From NCBI GenBank assembly GCA_020284085.1, contig JACEVL010000972.1, positions 62,001 to 126,000 of the forward strand: 64,000 nt of DNA, written 5' to 3'. Shown piece by piece: positions 18,492 through 29,482 of this stretch. This stretch comes from Aporrectodea caliginosa. Taxonomy: Eukaryota; Annelida; Clitellata; Crassiclitellata; Lumbricidae. Position numbers and translations under genes: made by a program. Within the stretch, counting starts at the first letter, position 1. Every line of letters starts with the position of its first letter. The notes below the pieces were generated by a model, which searched no databases, had not been told where the DNA came from, and was given only the letters and a program-made list of their open reading frames with translations.

Positions 18492-19680
18492 CAGGGCCGT
18501 AGCAAGCTATAACTGCGCCCTGTGCCAAGCGTAAATCTAGCGCCCCACCCGTCAAAGATCAACTTAACCAATAACGACCAAATTTGTTATCTCGAATATA
18601 ATACAAGGCTTTATCTTTTTAAAGAAAATAGAAACGACGTTTATGTGCTTCTATTAACATTTCATTTTAGTCACAACAAATTTATTTTGCTGTGAAGGGA
18701 CGTTGAGGACAGGGCCGGAGGTTTTGGTATACGTTCCATGAGGAAATGATTCGACTTACCGCGGTTTCGAATCCCCTCCGTAAGCATGGTTGTCCCATCA
18801 TGTAGGTATAATTAACACGGGTTTATGAAGCAGGCGTGCGCCCCTACCGGCCCTCTACAGTGACTCCTGTAGCGCCATTAGCCGCTATGTCTTTCAGCTC
18901 TTGGTGGCGACAGAAGTGTCCGCTCTGATTGGGCTTCTCATCTCTACAACAGTAATTTCAAAATCGGTCTGGTGTTCACTCCCTGTCTTAGTAGGCCTAC
19001 TTGTTATACTTATTAGCACTTCTGTCTTTTCTTCTTGCCGCTGTACAATTTTCTGGATTAAATCATCTAGTTCTGCATTAGCTGGCAGTGACAACTCGAT
19101 CAACATCCACCATTTCGCTATTTCTGATTAGGCCTATAGTTTAATTAAAAGAAATTCACTGGGGATGCCGGATAGCGGTTCCACATTCAATTACGCTAAA
19201 ATTATATTTATCACTCCGTTTGATTAAATTATCTGTCTTTTCCAAAATTACAGTTTCATCGGGATCGAATTAGCTAACGTCCATTCATTAACAATGCATT
19301 TTTTCAATAAGCGGGGACGGTACATGCAAAATCATCTATGAGCCCTTCTCAGTGCCTCGCCTCGTTTTATAGGCTAATCTACGCGCCTAAAGATACGCGT
19401 TCTTTCGTTCGCTTTTCCACAGCGCAGTATCGCATGCGCCCTTTTCCCCGCTTAGATATCCACAAATAACGGCAGTTCGCCCTATTTGGCTTCTGCGCCC
19501 ATTTTGGTCTATGCCAGATTTATTATTTAATTTTATTACATTTATTTAATTTATAATGTATTTTTCATATTTCAAGATCAACTAATTAGTAATTAAATCA
19601 TTCCGCCCCAAAATTTGCGCCCCCTCTTGAGTTGCGCCCTGTGCCGTGGCACCGTTGGCACATGCCTCGCTACGGCCCTG
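18492..19680. mobile_element. hAT-type non-autonomous element with 8-bp TSD
   Basis: Starts CAGGGCCGTAGC and ends GCTACGGCCCTG, a 12-bp perfect inverted terminal pair. It is flanked by the direct repeat GTGCTCCA at 18484-18491 and 19681-19688. An 8-bp duplication and CAGxG ends are diagnostic of hAT. No transposase frame is seen. GCGCCCTGTGCC recurs near both ends as subterminal repeats. It inserted into a LINE-like sequence that resumes at 19689. Confidence 0.9.
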
Positions 19681-19688
19681 GTGCTCCA

Positions 19689-20065
19689 TCCTAAACAAGC
19701 TGCGGCCATGTCAACTTGTGTCAGAATAAACGAATATTATTATTATTATTATTACTTGTCTGATCTTTGTCGACCCTGTCTCTGACCTCGCAGCCCGTCG
19801 AACTTTTCGCTCTTCGGCAAGGTGGAGCTTTTGGTCCCGCGAGCTCACACTTCTATTAGACAGCGTCGGGTCTTTTTGATTGTGGGTTGCTCCCTCCATC
19901 TGGAATGGCCTCCCACTAGACTTGCGATTGCTGCCTCGGTTAACTCACCGGCGGTTAATACCCTTAAATAACACTTTTGTAGGTGTGGCTGGGCTGAGAG
20001 CGCCTCGAGTAGGTCCGTTGAAGAGGAGCTATATAAATTCTCAGAACGAATGCATGAATCAGTCC
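19689..20065 (+). mobile_element. CR1/L2-like LINE 3'-end fragment
   Basis: Short frames include VAPSIWNGLPLDLRLLPRL, the conserved end of the CR1-type RT protein, followed by GAGAGCGCCTCGAGTAG and GAGCTATATAAATTCTCAG. An (ATT) tract lies at 19735-19754. Confidence 0.65.
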
Positions 20066-20449
20066 CAATGGACTTTAATACAAACGAACCAGAACAAGCA
20101 GACAGACAAGTAACTACCCAGACCGTTGATTTATATTGTTAGTTCAAATGTACGTGTATATTATGACAGAGTAGAAAAGGCGCTATGGAAATGCAAGAGG
20201 TAGCAGAGAAAAATTAGCAGTTATGGATGAAGTTTTGATGGACTGATTTGAGTTATGAATTAGCTAAGGAGGAAGGTGTGAGGATTGGCCGGTCCGAAGT
20301 ATTGATGCAGCAGTCTGAAAAGCAGACAGGATTTGATCATGTACCAGTAGGCCTACAAGTCTCGGTCGATGCACACTCAGTTGCAGATAAATAAGAATAC
20401 TTGCATAGGGTGGATAAGCATCTACAGACTAGACTCACTAGAGAGTGAC

Positions 20450-20620
20450 ATGGGTAACCGCGGTAAACCCCGCGGTAATGGGAACAACATTTGCGGTAAT
20501 ACCGCGGTAGGCTATTGGGGACAACAATTGCGGTAATACTGCGGCAATGAGGTTTACTCTCGAGGTAATACCGCGGTAATGGGGAATGAACCGGCGATAA
20601 AAGAGCGGTAATGACAACTT
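20450..20620. repeat. CCGCGGTAAT-type imperfect repeats
   Basis: Several copies of ACCGCGGTAATGGG and variants in both orientations. A related short block is at 37800-37860, so this is likely the end of a dispersed element. Confidence 0.7.
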
Positions 20621-20752
20621 TTAGTTACACACTACACAACTTATACAGCGTATAGTCTACATATTTACCATACAGTAATAATTATTTACTTCCCTAGTTA
20701 CATCTACTTACTTACTTAAAATTCCTGTTCCAGTCGATATTTTTACGCTACA

Positions 20753-21209
20753 ATGCCATGATCAAAGATTTCAACAGGGAGGAAGATGGCCTACTTGAAG
20801 AATATTGGCTTGCGCAGTGCGAATGAGGACGCGTTATGCATGCTGGTCTATCCAATGTGAATACAACGAAAAGTTCCTATCTCTACAATGCTAATGAAGC
20901 CGTACGCCTACCGTGTAGCTTCGCTTGGTAAACAAAAAAACGAAATTCCAAGCTTTTTCTCGCAGGCATTGCCACAATTCAAGGCTGCACAATAGTGCGG
21001 CATGCTACCTAACTTTCTACTCGGCCAAAAAGCTAAATGCTGCAAAACATTGCGTATAAAACGACTTTTAACTGATGGATTTTAACATTGTAGAGATCGG
21101 AACAAATCGTTTTCACATTGGATAGACCAGAAGCCCTTGCGCGCCCTCATTCGCAGTTTTCTCATTAGTAGTTCATCTTCCTCCCTGTTAAAATCTTTGG
21201 CCATGATGC
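20753..21209. mobile_element. Foldback (MITE-like) element with long inverted ends
   Basis: The left arm (CAACAGGGAGGAAGATG at about 20772, and later CTGGTCTATCCAATGTGA near 20843) returns inverted on the right (CATCTTCCTCCCTGTT at 21174-21189, TCACATTGGATAGACCAG at about 21114-21131). Arms of roughly 100 bp enclose an AT-rich centre. No coding capacity. Confidence 0.8.
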
Positions 21210-21216
21210 CTGTAGG

Positions 21217-21353
21217 TCTAAATATAGATATCATTGGTTCATATCAGGCCGGTGGTATCACGTGATTTTTGCTGAAGCCTCGGGACTGTTTTGGCTGGGC
21301 GCCATGTTGGTTCCCCATTGACGAATGATTGCGCATCGATATCTATATTTAGA
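21217..21353. mobile_element. Short element with a 16-bp perfect TIR
   Basis: Begins TCTAAATATAGATATC and ends GATATCTATATTTAGA, exact inverse complements, enclosing about 105 bp. It lies next to the foldback element, so the pair may be parts of one larger MITE. Confidence 0.55.
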
Positions 21354-22114
21354 CGCGCATACCATGTACTCTCTGTCTTATGCTCTATTATCGCCCATCA
21401 TCGGCTGCTTCGACGTCACTGGGCAGCTCAACACAGGAAGCTCTGTCTAGTTATATATAAGATGTCTAATTGTTTATGGTTCTTATCAATGGTGAACTAC
21501 TTCCTGTCTACGGAATTGTTTTAAAATAAATTGTTGAAAAAGAAAAAAGCGACCGAATTTTAAAAAAAAATTATAGTAGTTAAACTAAAAGTTATATTTG
21601 GCCGTTTTATTAGCGTAGGGCCTATCTGTAATTGCGAATCTGAACTATTTAGCTGACTGAAATTGCACGTTAAATCAGTCGGCGCTCATAGCCTACCTTG
21701 AACCCAAAGGTCGACCAATTGATTACTGCGATGCCAGAATTCACTTCTTCTCGCAAGACCGTATCTAGCCTGAGAAAATTGCTGAGAGAATAGGATCGGA
21801 TCTAGAAGGAAGATGCAGCCATGCAGTCAAGCCTCTAGACGCTATAGGAAGCCAGACGGAGGTCAAGAGATGGGATTGGAGTGGTAAGGAATTCAGAGAA
21901 AAAGTCATGGTAGAGTAGCAGTCTGGTCAAGCTCGGGGAGGAGAAAGTAGTTTTGAGTTACAGAATTCAGTAAAGCAGTCGGAAGGGAAGCGTGGAGAAG
22001 AATGGTTGTAGGAAGAACATCGGAGGATGTCTGACGGAAGGAGAATGGGAGATGAGTTTAGACCAAAGAGCAGGAGAAGAAACGAAAGAAACTAACTGAC
22101 CAACAAATCATTTT

Positions 22115-22117
22115 GTT

Positions 22118-22185
<68 letters not shown>
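22115..22185. repeat. (TA)n microsatellite, transposon target
   Basis: About 33 TA units. The TIR element at 22186 inserted into this tract, which continues beyond its right end at 25147. Confidence 0.9.
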
Positions 22186-22189
<4 letters not shown>

Positions 22190-22497
22190 GGTGTTTTTAA
22201 GGTACATGTGAAATTTTCAACTCAAAATATTTTTTATCGGCCAGTTCAATTTACCATGCCAATTGATGTATGAACTCCATATCCGAAATTATAGCCTGAT
22301 CGGTGGGTATTTAGGACTTGCTCAATGCGACCGAAATTGTAGGAACCCGGTTGCATTATGATTATAGGCATTCTATGCACGATTTCCATACATGCCAGCC
22401 TTAGACTCCTTAGTGGCCGGTTCCCAACAAATAAATATTCATGATGATGACGTAACTGATCTCGTGTCGTTTATGTCACTGACCTCGTGTTGCAAAT

Positions 22498-22975
22498 GGC
22501 GGGTAATGGTGGTTTTCATTATTGCATCATATCGAAAAAGACTCGATAGACTTCTGCAGCGAATCAAGCATGCTGGATATCTTCCTCCTAACTCACCGGA
22601 TATCGATCAGCTGGTGTGTGATGCTGACGCCAGTCTACTAAAGGCAGTGATAAGGAACGATTTCCATGTGTTACCTTCACTGTTTCCACCAATAATTACT
22701 CGTCATTATAATCTGCGACCCCGGCCTCATGATTTCACTTTGCCGGATAGGGATGATCGAAATTTCATACCTAGAGTACTTTAAGGTGTATTGGCTATAC
22801 ACTAATTTTCTTTAGCAATTGGTCTCAGTCATTAATACATTCCTAACCCTCTTATCTATTTGACTATTATTTTGTCTAATCGATATCTAAACTGTTGATT
22901 TTGTAATCTTGTTGCGTTTGTGTCAACGAGTTTGTGAAATAAAGGAATAGTAGTAGTAGTAGTAGTATCGCAGGT
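22498..22975 (+). mobile_element. LINE ORF2 C-terminal fragment with (TAG)n tail
   Basis: In frame to 22784 it encodes YRKRLDRLLQRIKHAGYLP and then HYNLRPRPHDFTLPDRD and NFIPRVL, an ending I recognise from non-LTR retrotransposon proteins of marine invertebrates. It is followed by GAAATAAAGGAATAG and a TAG trinucleotide tail. It inserted into the DNA transposon at 22186-25146. Confidence 0.6.
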
Positions 22976-23039
22976 GAGATGGCAAAATTGACTAGAAAAA
23001 GGCTGAGATTTGGTTGATAGGCAGTACTGAAGATCACTT

Positions 23040-24891
23040 CGGTTATGCGAAGCTACCTACACGAGGAGAGGTTCTCAAGGTGCTGTTCAATTTCCATAGA
23101 CTAAGAAATCATTTTCTGGATGACAGCGTGAAAGAAACGGAAGCTATTGCACTTCCAATTTGAGAAAGAGCACGGATTAAAACGAGGGCTAAGAATTATG
23201 TTTGGGATCAGCTACGACATCTTCATTAGGAATGGCAAGACCTTAAAAAATATTTGGAGGAAGTCAGAAACTGAAGATGGAAAACTGGATTTTTTCAGGG
23301 ATTCCCTGCAGGACCTCTTTGACATTGCGCATAAAGATGCCATGACAGTAATTAAGATAGAAGAGGTTCGACAGTTTTTGAAAGCACAGCGTGAGAAAGG
23401 ACGACGTGGTTCCATGGCAGGCATTGATGTCAAACTTGCAAAGTAAGAAGAGAGAGCACTGGCAAGATCAGCAGCACTTGCAGAGCGTGAGGAACGTTAT
23501 CGTGCTAGCACAGCTGTAGCTACGGAGGTTTTTCTGTTGGAAAAGTCATCTGAGGAATAGGCGTCATAAAATAGCTCAGAAAAAGAGCCAGAACCTTCGA
23601 CGTCTGCTTGGCCACCGAAGCAACGAATGGGAACAATCTCTGTAGTTACTCGTGATGTTGCAGCAGCTCTAGATCGCACCAAAACCAGCAGCAGGAAGGC
23701 CTCTCACATTTTGTCTGCTCTTGCAGCATCCAATCTATATGCAGCACCAGCTGGTGAACTGATTATCAGTCCTTCAGCGATCCATCGAGCTAGGAAAGAT
23801 AACCATTCAGCCCTAGCAGCAGAGAATAGCGAATCCTTCGATCCGAAGATTCCTATTACTCTTCACTGGGAAGGCAAGATCATGCCAGATGTTACAGGGA
23901 CAGGACGAGGGCCGAGATAAGAAGTTGGGGGATTGGAAGAAAGACTTGTGGCCATGTGTTTTGAGACAACGGCAAGTAACACGGGTTGTAAGGGCGACGT
24001 AGGCATCAAGCTGGAAACCATTGCATTGTAGCAACTGAGTACTGAATATCACAGAGACGACTACAATTAGTCGTCTCTGTGATATTCAGTAATAGAGCTA
24101 ACAGTTCACCAAAAGGAATAAAGTTCAGGTACCCAGGGCATTTCACCGCGCGCGTTGGATGGCACGTGCCATCTATGCGATCAGGATGTGGCTTTTCATA
24201 GATCAATTTCCCATTCAACAACGCCAGAGCACAGAGAGGTCATCTCGACAATCCTACTCTCAAAGATTTTGAATCATTTACTTCGAGTGTCACTTTTGTG
24301 ACAGAAACTTACGTGAGGTACTGGTTCACCTGTAACTCACCCAATGAAGCTCCAAAGAACGATCTGGAATCCTTGAAGGCAATCCATACTTACGAAGACA
24401 AGGAAGTCTCATAGGTCGCCCTAACAGCAATTTCCCGACACCTTTGGTATTAGTCGGAGACCCTGGTTGGCCTCAGCCTTTTCGACGATTCAGTCACCAT
24501 CGACGAAAAGCAGCGCATGGCCCACAGCATGCGAAACAATCAGGGATCTGATGAACCGCCAAAGATTCTTCCTCCGATACATAATCCACATACAAAAGCA
24601 CTACCCGACTTCTTCACCACTTCAACCACCAATATATCCCAGATCCTCGGATTGGATGACTCTTTTCTTGATCGAGACCCGCACCAATGGGAGTCTGAAC
24701 AATCATACAGTGAGGCAAAAGACATCATATCTGCCCTAAGAGTGACGAACGATTTGGCCGAAAGAGGAATGGCTCTCATGCAGTCCTTCAATGAAGCCCT
24801 GCGCAGAAACGAGAAAGTGAAACAGTTTTGTTCTGCAATTGTTCGAGTACTATCGAAACAAATTCCCAAAAGCACTAATGGGAATAAGTAA
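23040..24891 (+). pseudogene. Decayed transposase-type gene in TTAGGGTG element
   Basis: Open pieces in order: 23147-23445 (SYDIFIRNGKTLKNIWRKS), 23627-23920 (VVTRDVAAALDRTKTSSRKA, then SPSAIHRARKDN, then ITLHWEGKIMPD), and 24517-24891 (LDDSFLDRDPHQW and TNDLAERGMALMQSFNEA at the C-terminus). These blocks match, in order, an uncharacterised repeat-encoded protein family that I know from cnidarian and crustacean genomes. HWEGK may hold a catalytic acid, but that is a guess. Stops, frameshifts and an inverted segment around 24040-24220 make it dead. Confidence 0.6.
24039..24090. repeat. Perfect inverted repeat, about 23-bp arms, 4-bp loop
   Basis: ACTGAATATCACAGAGACGA followed by CTA, loop CAAT, then the exact inverse complement. 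It lies in the dead transposase gene and looks like the joint of a local inverted duplication. Confidence 0.8.
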
Positions 24892-25161
24892 ATGACAAAT
24901 AACTGACAGTATTTCCTTTGATTTTGCCTCATAACTTATGTTTAAGTGCTGAAATTTGTTTTTTATCTTTGAAATTGCAATGTATCACGTTGGTCTCTAA
25001 GTGATAATTCTTCCGGGGCTTTGAACAAGTTCTAAATCTTTTCCGATTTTCATCTAATTTGACAAATGACAATGTTTTTCAAGATGGAACACAAAAACAA
25101 ACTGGCCGATATTAAATTTGAAACTTTAATTTTAGACACACCCTAATATATATATATATAT

Positions 25162-25571
25162 ATTGTATTGTATTGTATTGTATTTGAACACTTGTTATAG
25201 CGCCCCTACCAGATTTCCCATTCAGAGGCGCTCCCGACTCCTGCGCAGAATCGGAGTTTCACGCCGAAGCGCATGAGCAATTGCGAGTGAAGGACTTGCG
25301 TAGGGTCCCTACGCGGCGACTTTGAGGTGGATTCGAACCCGCAACCCTCTAGCTGCAAGGCACCGAACATACCCCTAAACCACCGCGCCCCAGTTGTGTT
25401 GTGATGTGTTGTATTGTGTGTTGTATTGTACTCCACGTTTATATTGCGACCGAGCCACCCGCAGTAAAGATCCGAGAAATTAATCTCTGATAAACCGACC
25501 CGACCGGGAAGCGGACCCGGGGCGCCGGCGTGACGAGCGGGCTACCAACCCACTCGGCCACACAGGATCCT
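25162..25571 (-). mobile_element. Two-headed tRNA-derived SINE, copy 2
   Basis: Full-length minus-strand copy. The (ATTGT)n tail is at 25162-25185, then the LINE-shared end, a perfect B box (GGATTCGAACC on +) near 25328, and the first head ending in GGATCC at 25565-25570. It sits between two TIR elements in a TA tract. Confidence 0.88.
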
Positions 25572-25597
25572 TAAATATATATATATATACATATATA

Positions 25598-26657
25598 TTA
25601 GGGTGGTTCTTAAAAATAAAAGTGTGAAACTAATGTTCACCAAGGTTCCATTTGGTTCCATTCCATCTAGAAACATCACACAAAAAGTTGTATGAAAATT
25701 TTTTAATATTTAGGACTGCCACAACACCATCAAAGTTTCACCCTTCATCAAATATAGGAGCACTCGAACAGTAAGCATAATAGTTGTATTAAAAAATGAA
25801 AAATGAACACTTAAACCAGGAATAAATTCAACTGCCTCTAGTAGGTCCAGATTACAGCATAATTACATTTATTGCATGCCTGGTTACTTGTGATTACACT
25901 GATTAGTGGTTAAAATTATTTATTAGAGTTATTATTATTATTGAGAAAATGGTAAAAAGTTAATAACTTCTACAAATATGGGCATATTCTGAAAATTAAC
26001 ACATCATTTTATTCAGTTTTAAGAGCTCTTTCTAGCGGTATATTGAATGGCAGTTAATTAGTTTTCAATTAGAATATTTTACAAAAAACCTACAATTTTC
26101 TCGAAAAACGCTTTGTCTCGTAACTTTGGCCCTCTGGTGGGGGCGGAAGACATTAATATTTTTTTTAAATTTTGAACAGTGTTTGATCCATGCCATTATG
26201 CAACTTTTGGCTGCCATTACTTTTCGAATTTCAAATGTTCGCTTATTTTCCACTCCACCCTTTTGTGCAGGCTTGTTCGAATAGATTTGTGGTTATCGGT
26301 CTCAGGAACTCACGGATCAAATACCACTAAAACGCCAATAAAAATTAATAATAAACAATCAACGAGAACATAAACATTGTAGAAATTATTTTTAAGTTGT
26401 GCTTAAGTAAAATCATCCAGCTTTTCTGTTGAAAACTAAACATAGGTCCAAAAATGCGAATCAAATACTTATACTCGAAATGACGAAAATTATCTGTAAA
26501 AGTCAAAATTTCAAAGACGTTGTGGCAGTCCTAGATATTGTTCAATCCTGATAATTTTGTAGCTACATTACTTTAAACCAATTGGCACGGAATGCCGGGT
26601 TGGCGAAAGTAAACAACTGAAGTTGAAAATTTTCCATTAGAGATGCAACCACCCTAA
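25598..26657. mobile_element. Non-autonomous TIR element, TTAGGGTGG ends
   Basis: Starts TTAGGGTGGTTCTTAAAA and ends GCAACCACCCTAA, with TA-rich flanks. No coding frame. The sequence at 26130-26265 (GGGGCGGAAGACATT block) recurs at 37556-37695, marking another partial copy of this family. Confidence 0.7.
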
Positions 26658-26735
26658 TATATATATGTACATATGTATATATATGTATATATATATACAT
26701 ATATATATATACATATATATATATATATTATGTAT
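26640..26735. repeat. TA/TATG simple repeat
   Basis: ATATATGTATATATATAC-type tract to the right of the TIR element. Confidence 0.85.
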
Positions 26736-26750
26736 CTCCTTCAGGGTTGA

Positions 26751-26792
26751 ATTAGTCCCTCCCAGCTGAGGAGTCAGCTGGGAGGGACTAAT
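26751..26792. repeat. Perfect 19-bp stem palindrome
   Basis: ATTAGTCCCTCCCAGCTGA, loop GGAG, then the exact inverse complement. On RNA this is a very stable hairpin. No T-run or gene explains it. It may be a minimal foldback or the remnant of a larger inverted element. Confidence 0.85.
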
Positions 26793-26799
26793 TTTTTAC

Positions 26800-27130
26800 C
26801 ACTTGTTTCTGTCACCAGTAGCTTCTTCTCTTCAATCTCAGAGATTTCAGATCTTGTTGCATTATGTCTCCCCATCTCTTCTTCTACCGTCCCCGACTGC
26901 GGCGTCCGATGACCTCATCTGTCATAATTATTTTGATGCAACTTTCATCCTCTCTACTCATCACAATGATTACATGATAGTACCATCTCAATCTAGCCTC
27001 TCGTATTTTGTCAGTAATACATGCCACCCCCAGCGTCTTTCTGATGTCAAAAGTGTACTCAGATCCATCGAACAAGTTTTGGAGCAGAAGTTTACAACCG
27101 GATGCCCTTTTCGGTTGGGATACTAGCCTT
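26800..27130 (-). mobile_element. LINE RT/endonuclease-type ORF C-terminal fragment
   Basis: The minus frame includes ITDKIREARLRWYYHVI and DEVIGRRSRGR, matching the typical KIREARLRWFGHV and GRPxxRW ending of RTE-like non-LTR retrotransposon proteins. Short and frameshifted. Confidence 0.6.
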
Positions 27131-27424
27131 TAGTGCAAGCGCCTACTCGCAAGGCAGCGAGGGCTTCAGGCTTACTTAAATTGCAGCCTGTAGTACCATA
27201 TTCTCGCCCTGTCACGCAGCGGTCGTAGGGCGTGTGCGGCTCTTATCATAAGATGGGTGCCACTCACGTCCCATACCGCGCCCTGTTATCCCTGCCGCTG
27301 TTGGTCCGCGATTGTTTATTCGTCAGAGTTTAACTGCTTATTTTGCAGCTGGCGTCTATATTTAGAAATGGTTCCATTATCCGCCACATGTGGGCGCGTG
27401 AGATAGCAGTACAGCTCTGCCACT

Positions 27425-27531
27425 CGGTTTTGTTGTTGTTGCTGTCACTAGGATAATTGTTGTTGTTGTTGTTGTTCTTATTATTATTATTATTAGGCCT
27501 ATTATTATTATAATTATTATTATCATCATCC

Positions 27532-27594
<63 letters not shown>

Positions 27595-27599
27595 CCACC

Positions 27600-27631
<32 letters not shown>

Positions 27632-27655
27632 TATTATTATTATTATTATTGTTCC
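27425..27655. repeat. Compound ATT/ATC/ACC microsatellite
   Basis: Runs of TTG, ATT, ATC and ACC trinucleotides. It generates apparent poly-Asp/Asn or poly-Met frames on the minus strand that are not genes. Confidence 0.9.
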
Positions 27656-27899
27656 CTGTACTCAATAATATTTCTTGATAAAATCCTCTTAGAACTGATT
27701 CTAACTTAGTCATACATGGTGGAGAATCGGGCTTTCCCTTAACCTCCGTTGAGCTAACTAGCTCCCTTTAATACCGACAACGGCTTGTTTAATAATTAAC
27801 AGAACGGCCATAAGGCCAGCACCTGATAACCAGCATGTTAAAATGGCAAGACCATCGGGCATAGACCCATAAGCCTTAGCAGTATCCTCGCAGACAATT

Positions 27900-28110
27900 A
27901 CATTGGTATCGTAATCGTAATCGTAAATTTATATAGGGCCACTTCAAGAAATACTCCCCAGAGGCGCTCCCGACCTGACAACACCAAACCACGATCGAAA
28001 AGAATGGTTTTCAAACGCCTGCGGAGAATGGGCAAGGAAAAACTAAGAAGCTCATTACGTAGGTTGCTAGGCACCCTATTGCAGAAAGATGGACTAACCA
28101 CAGCAAAGCT
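27900..28110 (-). mobile_element. CR1/L2-like LINE 3'-end fragment
   Basis: Minus frame with SFCNRVPSNLRNELLSFSLP, the WNxLP-type LINE C-terminus, then the GGGAGCGCCTCTGGGGAG tail and (CGTAAT) repeats. Confidence 0.5.
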
Positions 28111-28783
28111 CTTATACCAGCTCGTATGCCAGGCCTACATGCATTGGAACCAGCCGTCCAATACGTCATAGTGTTAACATTGTTCCCTCCCGATGTCTAT
28201 TTGAGTGGCATGCAATATCAATTTCTTCCTTTATGATTGACTGCCTTATATAAGTCATTGCTGAATGAAGGTTGATACTGAACAGGCCTCAAGTACTGAA
28301 ATAATCACCAGTTGCTTTGGAATGTACGAGAGCAATAAATTAGTTGTAACGTCTTTGAAGAAATCTCTGAAACTATAGAGTATCTTGTCATATATATATA
28401 TTCGTTTATTTAAAAAAGAGAAATCTGGGTGGCACACGTCGAAGCATAAACCAGACAACTAAAATAATAAATGAAAAGAGTTAACAGAACTCTGTCATTG
28501 ATCACGGGCATAAAGCATCACGGGCATTGATCATAGGGATAAAGTTTTTAACATCCTTTTCTGGTAGCGCAAATGGATGCAGTCTAGGACGCAGGTTGTA
28601 GCGAGTTTTGGCGAGAGGTGGAAAGAGGCTCCTCAGAACGTGATTGTCATTCCGTATCACATTACTTAGGAGCCATCATCATTTTGTATCTGCGATTGTG
28701 AATTTGTATAACGATCTGATTTCTCTGTTTTTTATATATCTTAATATTGAGTGTTTCAAAAGTTACTGTTGAGTTTCTCCACA
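28110..28783. other. No gene recognised
   Basis: AT-rich sequence between the LINE tail and the receptor C region. No Ig exon or signal-peptide exon was found. Confidence 0.5.
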
Positions 28784-29025
28784 GTACCCAAACTACCCAA
28801 GTGTGCATACTGTGGTCATCCATCTAATCCCAGTTGGGACGAGGAAGGAAACGTGCAACGACCTGACGATTCTACAAAGGAAGAGTTCGCGTGGGTCTGA
28901 ACAAACAGCCAATGAGAGAGAACGACCAATCACGGAGAAGGTCAACAAACAAGATGGCCAAAAGGATCAACTATTGATCAATCGACCTAAAGATTTACGT
29001 AAGGAAATACAGATCTCGTCGTACC
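28784..29025 (+). other. Open segment of unknown origin, broken by the SINE
   Basis: After a possible acceptor (CTCCACAG at 28776-28783) one frame runs PKLPKCAYCGHPSNPSWDEE and stops after 37 codons. Another, from 28803, stays open for about 74 codons (NERERPITEKVNKQDGQ) to the SINE. Neither matches a receptor exon. It could be the 5' side of receptor C disrupted by the insertion, or chance. Confidence 0.2.
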
Positions 29026-29417
29026 ATCCTGAGTGGCCGAGTGGGTTGGTAGCCCGCTCGCCACGTCGGCGCCCCGGGTTCGCTTCCCGGTCGGTCGCTT
29101 TATCAGAGATTAATTTCTCGGATCTTTACTGCGGGTGGCTCGGTCGCAATATAAACGTGGAGTACAATACAATACAACACATCACAATACAACTGGGGCG
29201 CGGTGGTTTGGGGTATGTTCGTTGCCTTGCAGCTGGAGGGTTGCGGGTTCGAATCCACCTCAAAGTCGCCGCGTAGGGACCCTGGGCAAGTCCTTCACTC
29301 GCAATTGCTCTTGCGCTTCGGCGTGAAACTCCGATTCAGCGTCTGCGCAGTAGTCGGGAGCGACTCTGAATGGGAAATCTGGCAGGGGCGCTATAACAAG
29401 TGTTCAAATACAATACT
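29026..29417 (+). mobile_element. Two-headed tRNA-derived SINE, copy 3, inside D1 of receptor C
   Basis: Full-length copy with both heads (GTGGCCGAGTGGGTTGG and GGGGCGCGGTGG), B boxes GGTTCGCTTCC and GGTTCGAATCC, and the ACAAT tail. Only the last codons of a D1 exon follow, so this insertion, or a deletion with it, removed the rest. Confidence 0.88.
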
Positions 29418-29482
29418 CAGTGTAATTATAGAGATTAATTTATTTGAACTTGTTTATAATTATATACAGTTAACCGTTTTAG
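29418..29482 (+). pseudogene. Receptor C D1 exon remnant
   Basis: Only the end survives: an IQLTVL reading just before TTTTAG|GTAACTATAAACT, matching the D1 exon end and donor of B (6740-6760) and D (38950-38975). Everything upstream has been replaced by the SINE. Confidence 0.75.

Larger units (their letters stand above)
22186..25146 (+). mobile_element. TIR element with TTAGGGTG ends carrying a decayed transposase-type gene
   Basis: It starts TTAGGGTGTTTTTAA and ends ACACACCCTAA, in a (TA)n target on both sides. Inside are a LINE fragment (22498-22970) and, from about 23040 to 24891, pieces of the same protein family as at 9105-9660. The related 25598-26657 element has TTAGGGTGGTTC ends, so this family repeatedly chose TA tracts. 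The 3-kb span matches a DNA transposon of class-II type. Superfamily not determined. Confidence 0.7.

Noticed and set aside
22392..22784. 130-codon frame as an independent gene
   Set aside because: Its C-terminus is a known LINE protein ending and it has a (TAG)n retrotransposon tail; the N-terminal part is likely transposon sequence read by chance.
27425..27655. CRISPR-like or satellite array
   Set aside because: Simple trinucleotide repeat without spacers.
27330..27713. 127-codon frame with poly-Asp, poly-Gly and poly-Asn
   Set aside because: Translation of a trinucleotide microsatellite.
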